A stretch of DNA of 64,000 bases from Stachybotrys elegans (taxonomy: Eukaryota > Ascomycota > Sordariomycetes > Hypocreales > Stachybotryaceae). How positions within the stretch are numbered: the stretch's first letter is position 1; each line of letters begins with the position of its first letter. Below are positions 55,012 through 64,000 of this stretch, in pieces. The notes below the pieces were generated by a model, which was not told where the DNA came from, did not search any database, and saw only the letters and a list, made by a program, of their open reading frames with translations. The position numbers and the translations under genes are program-made. The stretch is from assembly GCA_020746835.1 (NCBI GenBank), contig JAGPNK010000032.1, positions 124,001 through 188,000 on the forward strand. Reading direction: 5' to 3'.

Positions 55012-58000
55012 ATGTCACCAGACGCTGCCACGAACGAAGCAGTCCTGGAAGATATCCAGCAAGAACCCATCGCGATCATTGGATTTGCATTTAAATATCC
55101 TCAAGATGCAACTGACTCTGACAGCTTCTGGAAAATGCTTGTTGAAGCACGCTGTGCCTCCACCCCCATCCCTCCTGAGCGAATGAATGTCAGCTCTTTC
55201 TATCACCCAGACCCAAAGCGTCATGATTCTGTACGTATTTTGGCCCACAACCCCGAGCTGCTTTTGACCGTGTCACCATAGTTCAATTTTCGCAACGGCC
55301 ATTTCTTGAAGGAAAGCCTCGAGAAATTTGATGCTTCCTTCTTCTCCATTCAACCAACCGAGGCCGCGGCAATGGATCCGCACCAACGTGGGCTGTTGGA
55401 GACAACATATCACGCTCTCGAAGCTGGTAAGTGTCCACACAGGCAGGTGTCCTCGGCTAATTGAATAGCTGGTATTTCCATGGATGCCGTCAGGGGTACG
55501 GCTACATCGGTCTATTCGGCAAGCTTCGGTGACGACTACCGGGTAGGACTTTTCCGAGATGCAGACAGAATGCCGACTTACTCGATTCTTGGAACATCTG
55601 CCTCCACTCTTGCGAACCGAATCAGCTGGTTCTACGACCTGAGGGGAGCCAGTCTCAATGTGGATTCTGCATGTTCAAGCAGTCTGGTCGCAATGGATCA
55701 GGCCTGCCAGAACCTGAGAGCAGGGGCATCCAACATGGTAAGACGCACACATTATGGTCTGCGGCTGTCACTAACATGTGCAGAGTATTGTCACTGGTGG
55801 CAATGTGATCCTTGACCCTGGAAACCTGGTAGCTCATGCCAACTTTGGTCTTCTATCCGCCGAAGGTCGATGCTTCAGCTTCGATCACCGTGCCAGTGGC
55901 TATAGCACGGGAGAAGGTTACGGCGTGCTGATATTGAAGCGTCTGACGGATGCCATCCGCGACAACAACTGCATCCGGGCCGTTGTTCGATCTACCGGCT
56001 CCAACAGCGACGGGCGGACGCCGGGCATCTCGCAACCCAGCCAGGAAGCGCAGGAAGCACTGATTCGAGAGACATATCGAAAAGCAGGTCTAGATATGAA
56101 AGTTACGAGGTTTTTTGAGGGTACGCTGGACCATTCTCCCATCTCTGCACTCTGAGTTCAATGCTGACACTAAGCACATACAGCGCATGCCACCGGAACA
56201 AGCATTGGTGATCCGATCGAGGCCGGCGCCATCGGACATGCTTTCAAAGATTCTCGACCACGAGATGAGCCGCTGATTGTGTAAGTGCGCACCTAAAGCT
56301 GTTCAAACAAAACTCTGCTTGGTTCCAATATACTGAGTTCTTTAGCGGAGCGTTGAAATCCAACATTGGTCATTTGGAGGCCGGGAGTGGTGTTGCTTCG
56401 GTTATCAAAACAATCCTGGTGCTTGAATCGGGCATCATCCCGCCCAACGCCAACTTCGAGAAAACCAACCCTGAGATTGACATAGGGGCGTTGAACATCA
56501 AGGTACCGCTCGTCCTCATTAAGTGATGGCCTATATTGACATGTCCAGTTTCCGCTTGAACCTCAGCCCTGGCCCTCAACTGGCCTCCGTCGCGCATCGG
56601 TCAATTCTTTCGGCTTTGGCGGGACCAATGGTCACGCCGTTCTTGAAGATGCCTACAACCATCTCCGCCTTCGATCTCTCACCGGACGTCACTACACAAA
56701 TCCGCAGCCGTTGCAGTCTGTAGCAGCATCCTCGGCCGTGGGCGCTACCCAGACTTCGGCTACAAATGGACACAGTAGCCCGGCAGCCGAGATTGTGACG
56801 TCTGGCAACGCCAACCCAGTCTTACCAAGACTGCTCGTCTGGTCTGCAGCGGACCAGGACAGCTTGAATCAACTTGTGAAGCTGTATCAGGACCATTTCA
56901 GACGCCATTCAGTCGATATCGCAAAAGACCAGTACTTGGAGCGACTTGCCTCGACCCTCGCCGCGCATAGAACATCATTGCCGTGGCGAACATATTCCGT
57001 TGTTGAGACGAGCAAGGAATTGCCTGAGATCCGAATCACGAACTCACCAGTTAAGCGTATATCCAAGCCCAACCTGGCATTTGTCTTTACCGGACAAGGA
57101 GCGCAGTCCGCTCAGATGGGTCTTGAGTTGCTCGCTCTACCAGCCTTCTCCTCCAGTTTAACCCAAGCCGACGCCTACTTCAGTTCTTTGGGCAGTAATT
57201 GGTCTCTTCTTGGTAAGCCATATAACCGGCTCCAGAAAGCTCCGCTAACAGCTCGCAGATGAGCTTCGAAAAGATGAAGGCAATACTCGGATCCACGAGG
57301 CTGAATTCAGCCAACCCATATGCACAGCTGTTCAAGTTGCTCTGGTCGACCTGTTGTCAAGCTTGTCCATCTTTCCCGTGGCCGTAACAGGGCACTCCTC
57401 TGGAGAGATAGCTGCCGCGTAAGTTTCCAATCCACAATGAGAAGTCTTTACTAACGTCCACTTAGCTACTGCTGCGGAAGCATCTCACGGGAATCGGCCT
57501 GGAAAATTGCCTACCAACGAGGTGTCGTGGCTGCATCTTTGGCCCATCCTGAGAACCCAGCCGGAGCTATGATGGCCGCAGGGCTTTCTGCCGAAGATGT
57601 CGCTCCCTACTTTGCTTCTCTAAAGAAGCTCTTTGGGGGGTGTGACGTGGTGGTTGCCTGTGTCAACAGCCCCAAGAGTATTACCCTATCTGGCGCTGAG
57701 GAGCAGATCAATGCTCTTGGATCGATTCTTGAGGAAGCCGGTATATTCAATCGCAAGCTGCGTGTCAACGTTCCCTACCACTCTCTATGGATGGACAAAG
57801 TATCATCAAAATATCTGGAACTGCTTGGCTCAATTGAGGCTGGCCATTCTGATCGATCGGCGGTCATGGTTTCTTCTCTACGCGGTAGACCTGTGTCTCG
57901 AGATGAGCTCCAGAGCGCTCAATACTGGGTCGACAATCTTACATCACCGGTTCTTTTCTCGCAGGCGATCAAGTCCTTGTGTGAGCCGGGTCCATCATCT

Positions 58001-61000
58001 CAGGTACACGTTGATCTGCTGCTCGAAGTTGGCCCACACTCTGCGTTGCAAGGACCAATCCGAGACACCACCAGCATTCTGTCCAGCCACCCAGAGTATA
58101 CGTCGTGCCTTCGACGAAAAACAAGACATAGTTTCTTCGAGGCTATGGGAAAACTTCATTGTCTTGGATTCCCGGTGGACGTGACAGGTCTGCACGGGGA
58201 TTCATCTCTGCCATTCCTGCACAACCTACCCTCCTATCCGTTCAACCATGCTCAGTCCTATTGGATCAGCGGAGTTACAGACAAGGGATATCGATTTAGG
58301 AAGCACCCTCGGCATGACCTTTTAGGTATCCCTGTCCCTGAATGGGCGCCAGAGGATGCCAGGTGGAGGCACAGGATCACTTCGACCGAGATGCCGTGGG
58401 TGCTGGATCACGTCGTGAACGGCGCTGTCCTCTACCCCGCCACAGGCATGATTGCCATGGCCATCGAGGGCGCCAAACAAACTGCTGAGCCCGGTCGACC
58501 AATTGTCGGCTTTGAGATTGAGAACCTGCATCTCAAAACATCGCTTGTTATTCCAAAAGGCTCGGATGGCGTCGAGACAATGTTTTCCCTCCGACGCCAA
58601 TACGACCGGCGCACCAAGCTGTCTTCCTGGTCCGAGTTCATTCTCAGCCACTACAAAGACGACGCCTGGGTTGAGAATTGCCGAGGCATGATCTCCATAA
58701 AGTATGATGATATCTCTCATTACTTTGATGCGAAGCAGATAGCGCAACACCAAGAGGACTTTGAGAGACTCTCGGCCGAATGCAAGCAACCCGTATATAC
58801 CGACGCCTTTTACCGATATCTCGATGAATGTGGCATCCATTGGGGTCCGGATTTCCAGTGTCTCGATCAGACATACTGTGGTGGAAAGCTTAGTGCTGTG
58901 TCAAAAGTGCGTCTCTTCGAGGAAAGCGGAGAGGACAACCCGAGTCTTAACTATACGGTACACCCGGCAACGCTGGATGCGATACTTCATCTGCACTATG
59001 TTGGTATGACAAAGGGCGGTACCCGGCCGATTCCGACCATGGTTCCAGCCGGGATTCGAAAGATATGGGTTTCCAACAGGAATCTGAAGTCTCCCACTTG
59101 GACATCCGTGCAAGCTCGATCAACTACAATATTCACAAGCAGCCGGCAATCAGACTCCACCGTAGTCGCTCTCAGTGAGGAGACAGGAGAAGTATGTGTG
59201 GTCGCCGAGGGGATCGTCAGCGTCACCGTGGCCAACCTGGAGTCGTCTATGGGTATTGTCTTGCCAGAGCAACGCTACCACCTGATCAGCTGGAAGCCAG
59301 ATGTCACCCTGATGAGCCAGCAGGAGTTTACCACGATTGGCAGCACCGACGCGAGCCAAGATATGAGGGGTTACTTTGCTGACCTGACACTGCTGTCTCT
59401 CATGTGCATCAATGATGCGCTGAAGACGATATCTGATGCTGAGGTACAGGAAATGGACTCACATCATCAGAAGTACGTTGCATGGATCAAACGTAAAATG
59501 TCAGAGTTTTATTCTGGTAACCTTCCTGGAGCTTCTCCAGCTTGGAAAGAACTTATGGACGATCCAGAACTTGGCAAACGACTCTACGGCTCAGTGTCAG
59601 CTGCTTCCAGCCAAGGCAAGCTTTTTGCCGAAGTGGGCAAGTCAATTGCTGCAGTTCTCCGCAAAGAAATCAGCTATCATGAGCTTCTCTTCAGTGGGGA
59701 CCTAACGAGCAACTTTTACCGAGATATGTTCAAGACCGCACATCTGGACCCTGCTCTCATTAGCTACCTCGGTGCTCTCGCTCATAAGCACCCGAATATG
59801 AACATTCTGGAAATCGGATCCGGAACTGGAGGACTGACTGAATATGTGCTGGACGTTCTATCCAGTAATGAACAGGGCGGGAAGTTGAGTGCTCCTCGCT
59901 TTCGGCAGTTTTGTTTCACGGATATCTCCCCTGCTTTTCTCGACAAGGGACGCAACAGATTCTCTGAGTATGGAGATCGAATGGATTACAAGCTTTTCAA
60001 CGTCCAGGAGGACCCGGTAAAGCAAGGTCTTGACGATTCCTATGACCTGATTCTCGCCTTTGGGGTCCTGCATATCACCACAGACCTCGCCCAGACGTTG
60101 AAAAACGTCCGAAAGATCCTTCGACCTGGCGGCAAGCTGATAATCTGCGATCCCACACGACCAGAACTTCTCCGTTCAGGCTTCGTTTTCGGTTTGCTCC
60201 CAGGCTGGTGGCTGAGCACGGAGGAGTATCGACCATGGGGCCCGTTGGCGACCGAAGACCAATGGGGTCAACTTCTCGCAGCCAACGGATTCTCTGGTCT
60301 GGACCTAGTAATGCACGATTATCCTAATGAAGACTGCCACGAGCTTTCCGTCTTCGTTACGACTGCGATGCAAAGCAGTTCCATCCCTAAGATATCTTTG
60401 GTTACTGATACAACTTCATCCGAACAGATGGCCATTGCCGACGCTGTTCGCAAGTCTATGCTGGACCTTGGCAGTCCCCAGGTCGACGTGGTTTCTTTGC
60501 TCTCGAGCAGCTCTCAGGCTGATGTCAAGGAAAGGCTGTACATCTCGCTGCTAGAGTATGCAACGCCGATGCTATACGATCTTGACGAAGAAACTTTCGA
60601 AAACCTGAGAACCTTTCTACTGTCTACCAAAGCCGTTCTCTGGGTTACAGGCGGGGCTCACTCCAATTTGAGCTCTCCTCGACTTGCTGCCGCGGAAGGA
60701 TTTTTCCGAGCACTACGCAATGAAGACGTCAGTGTATCGTATGTTGTTCTTGCACTAGAACCATCACCGAAAACACTTCAGAGACACGTGGAGAACATCC
60801 GGAAAGTGGTGAAAGAGATGCTGCATGCCTCGGACCAAGAGCCTACCGTCGAGTTTCGAGAAGTGGATGGTCTTTTGCAAGTCAACCGGTTGATAGAGGC
60901 TCCAAGCATCCAGGACACCTTGTGTGACCACAGACTTCCATTCCATTCGGTCACGGAACAGCTTGGTTCTCATCAGGCCCTCCAGCTGGAGATCGAGAAG

Positions 61001-63195
61001 CCTGGACAGTTTGATACATTTAGATTCGTCCAAGTTGAAGCCGCGCCGCTTGCCCCATCAGAAGTTGAGGTCCAAGTCAAGGCAGTTGGACTGACAAACC
61101 TTGACAGTTTAGTCGCCACGGGTAGATTGCAAGGGACAATGGGTGGCGAATGCAGCGGAGTTGTCATTCGTGCAGGACCGCAATCAGAGCTGCAGCCTGG
61201 CGCGCGAGTCGCATTCTGTGGCTCTGGCTTGTTGGGCACAAGGGCCCGATCGACCTCTGCAGTTGCCATACCCGACGGAATATCCTTTGAGGAGGCCGCC
61301 TCTATTCCACTGCCATTCACCACGGCATTTTATGCCTTGACGGAGGTCACGCGGGTGAGGCCGCGAGACTCCATCCTAATACACAATGGGTCTTCTAGCG
61401 TTGGTCAAGCATGCATACAGGTTGCTCTAAGCCTCTCCCTCGAAGCATTCGTCACCGTGGCTACCAGCGAAGAGAGCGAACTGCTTCAACGTCTCTTCAG
61501 CCTTCCCGCAAATCGCATCATATGCGGTCAACCTTTTGCGGCAGAGGTCAAGCGCTTGACTCAGGGCAAAGGAGTCAACATTGTACTCAACACGCTTGAT
61601 GAAGATGGAACGATGGCATCATGGGATTGCTTGGCCCCCTTTGGACGTTTCGTTGAAGTCGGACCTGACTTTAAGAGCAATGCACGGCGCTTGAACCTTC
61701 CCAACTCCAGCAATCTGTCGTACCACACCACTGACATATTTTCACTGGTCAAACATGTTCCCGAGCTTGCCAAGAAGCTTTTGAAGGACGCAATGTCCCT
61801 CTTCACAACTGGTCGAGGTCAAATAAGCCAGCCCCTCAGCCAATACCCAAGTTCACAAGCACCAGATGCCTTCAGAAAGCTTCTGGATCTAGGCAAGACA
61901 GTGATAACATTCTCAGAATCTGACATTGTAAAGGTATGTCATTCCGGAGAGCAAATGGCCAGGTAATTAACGGCATAGCAGAAGGAGCTTATTAGGAAAC
62001 CGATGTTCTCCTTCGATGAGAATGCCACCTACGTTGTCAGTGGCGGACTGGGCACTTGCGGACGTGTCATCTCCGAATGGATGGTGGAAAGAGGTGCAAA
62101 GCATCTTCTCTTGCTTTCGAGATCGGGAGTCGCCGCTGCACCCGCATTCGTCGAGTCCCTCCGCCAGCGTGGTGCGCAGATTGAGGCTCCTCCGTGCAAT
62201 GTTGGACAAGTTTCTTCTCTGCGCTCCGTTCTGGAAGCAGCCAAGGCGACCATGCCCCCGATCAAAGGATGTATCCAGGCCGCAGTGGTGATCGATGTCA
62301 GTTCATAGCCCCTAGTCTCCATTGTTGCTAACTGATGCAGAATGTCATCTTCACCCGGATGTCTTACACCCAATGGCGCAGCGTAACGGGTGCCAAGTTT
62401 GCTGGCTCGTGGAATCTCCACCAGGAGCTCCCTAAGGGCATGGACTTCTTCATCCTGCTCTCTTCCATGTCTGGTTGCATCGGCTTCCAGTCTCAAGCAC
62501 ACTATGATGCCGGTAATGCCTTCCAAGATCAGCTCGCCCGACATCGCCTAGCCCAAGGCGAGCGAGGCGTCTCCCTGAACCTGGGTCCCATTGATCTCGA
62601 CGGACCTAACTACCGGACCGCCAACTTCCGTGACTTGGTCTTCAATAGCGGTTTCCATTTGAAGCAATCGGCTGATGATCTATGCGACCTGCTGGAGCTG
62701 GTGTGCTCTGAAGAGAAAGCAGCACTTCGCCCACAATCCCATTCGCAGATTGTAATGGGCATTGAGGATCCTGCCCGCGTCCGTGCCAAGGGCCGCTCAG
62801 AGCCAATTTGGATGCAGAAGGCGCTCTTCTCGCACTTCTACACACGTGGCAGTGGTGTTTCCAACGATGGCGCTGCTGACTCTCGACGCAAAGCGCCTAA
62901 CAGCGCAGGGCCAAAGTTGGCGGCAGCGACCACCGATGCCGATGCGGCCAAGGTGGTCACCGAGGCACTGATTCAGGAGCTGAGTGGCGTTTTGGGACGG
63001 GCTCCGGATGCCTTTGAACTGCACCAGCCGCTGCATGCATATGGACTGGATTCTTTGGTGGCTGTTGATGTCCGAAACTGGTTTGCGCGGGAGTTCAAGG
63101 CGGACGTGCCTGTATTTGATCTGATGGGCACCACAACACTGGAAGAGATTGGACAAATGGTAAGCCAGCGCTCACCGTATAGAAAGAAGGACTAG
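55012..63195 (+). CDS. Highly reducing iterative polyketide synthase (KS-AT-DH-cMT-ER-KR-ACP)
   Basis: Type I HR-PKS of 2561 aa in 11 exons: 55012-55230, 55282-55426, 55469-55737, 55784-56120, 56184-56280, 56346-56502, 56549-57212, 57259-57418, 57466-61933, 61982-62296, 62341-63195. The sum, 7686 nt, is in frame. KS has DSACSSS (Cys codon 55672), AHATGT (family HGTGT) and SNIGH; AT has GHSSGE near 57390. DH has [12 protein letters not shown] (His 58409) and HPATLDAIL; cMT has LEIGSGTGG near 59812. ER spans about 61015-61933, and its cofactor loop is HNGSSSVG rather than GGVG. KR has SGGLGTCGR and [12 protein letters not shown] has GLDSL (Ser 63052). No release domain, so another enzyme must offload the methylated, reduced chain. 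ER activity is uncertain. Confidence 0.95.
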
Positions 63196-64000
63196 GGACG
63201 GGGCATTTAGACGTATAGCATTGACCTAGGCGACCTCTGAGGGATAGACAAGGGCAGGGCAAGACAAAGGGCACCGAGAAGACAAGAATAGCCAGAATAG
63301 AAAGAAATATACATAACACATTTTCAGTCCCTTAAGAAAAGATAACCGAGCAGTCACATACTCTAGTGAAAATATATCGAGTCTGGCAGATAGGTTCATA
63401 AGTTGCTATCTGGGCCAAGATACCTTAGGTATGCAGCTGTGCTAGAGTGTCATCAGCTTTTGGACCCCGGTGTCTGATTCTAAGCCAAGTTGGAATAAGT
63501 GAGTATATCCTGGGGAGAATAATGCAAGCATTGTTAACTACCTCCCTGCTTGTGTTCACGTTTCCGTTCCAATACCAGCCCAGCGGAATATCCTGCAATA
63601 CCATCTTCGCGACCGAATCTCTGTCTCTAAGAGAGGCCAGTGTAACAGATCCACTCTCCCTAATTGCGGTTGAATATGCAAGGTCAAACGGACCTTCCAC
63701 AAGAACATCAAGTATAGGTAGGGTCTTTGACGGATGCTACCAACCTCGACTGCATCACAATGCTGCTTCTTTGGTGTCTTATTTAACGTCTTTGAGGGAC
63801 CGCTTAGTTTCCCTATTACGCCCACATGCAGATGGAACCAAGAGAATGTTACCATGGTTGGAGATATCAAGCGCATTCTTCGGTAAAGATCCTTGTCAAG
63901 TTAATAAGGTCCTGCGGAGACTGCGTATTCCATTCCTCCGGCGCGCACTCTCTTCCCCCATTTAGAATCTCAGGGCCTTGTTTCAATTTCTCCTCACGCC
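63196..64000. other. Downstream flank of the PKS, no supported gene
   Basis: About 800 bp. A minus-strand frame at 63425-63700 and a plus-strand frame at 63447-63965 overlap and neither shows a domain I can name. A gene entering from the right edge on the minus strand cannot be excluded. Confidence 0.3.

Noticed and set aside
63425..63965. Genes at the right edge
   Set aside because: Overlapping open frames without recognisable motifs; the evidence is too weak to call either.

Overview
The window is nuclear DNA of a filamentous ascomycete (Pezizomycotina). Genes carry many introns of about 44-70 bp with GT...AG ends and CTRAC-like branch sites. Zn2Cys6 regulators, a LaeA-like methyltransferase, P450s and a highly reducing polyketide synthase (HR-PKS) are typical of the group. 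Three islands (about 203-4198, 8040-9260 and 23595-30528, together about 12 kb) are extremely AT-rich and stop-dense. Differences between their paired repeats are almost all C/T or G/A, as expected of repeat-induced point mutation (RIP). Order and species cannot be fixed from sequence alone; a Sordariomycete is my guess.

Left part (1-23.6 kb): a RIP-degraded inverted-repeat DNA transposon, a small GPI-anchored secreted protein, a MITE, histidyl-tRNA synthetase and a second RIP-degraded relic. Then come a P450 with a 2-nt frameshift, a divergent 583-aa protein I do not recognise, an aldo/keto reductase, an HSL-type esterase, a Zn2Cys6 regulator, a divergent MFS monocarboxylate-type transporter and a LaeA-like methyltransferase with nine exons. 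The regulator/transporter intergenic region holds nine CGG triplets at an exact 9-bp period.

Middle (23.6-44 kb): a complete 6.9-kb LTR retrotransposon (174-bp LTRs, TTTAC target duplication) that is RIP-degraded inside and much less so at its outer LTR ends. It is followed by a PaxM-type FAD monooxygenase, a 1004-aa protein with TPR-like flanks around a TIR-like core, an AlaX-type alanyl-tRNA editing protein and a full ABCC transporter.

Right part (44-64 kb): a decayed polyketide locus (trans-enoyl reductase without its ATG, a P450 with an early stop, and an isolated PKS acyltransferase fragment with a stop and a solo LTR). All three small lesions are CpA-to-TpA type changes. Next come a small secreted cysteine-rich protein, two hydrolase remnants abutting head to head, and an apparently intact 11-exon HR-PKS (KS-AT-DH-cMT-ER-KR-ACP, 2561 aa). 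For most genes I joined exons by hand and checked that summed exon lengths are divisible by three. The picture is a secondary-metabolism region in which one PKS system appears alive and a second has been inactivated by RIP-like mutation and transposon insertion.
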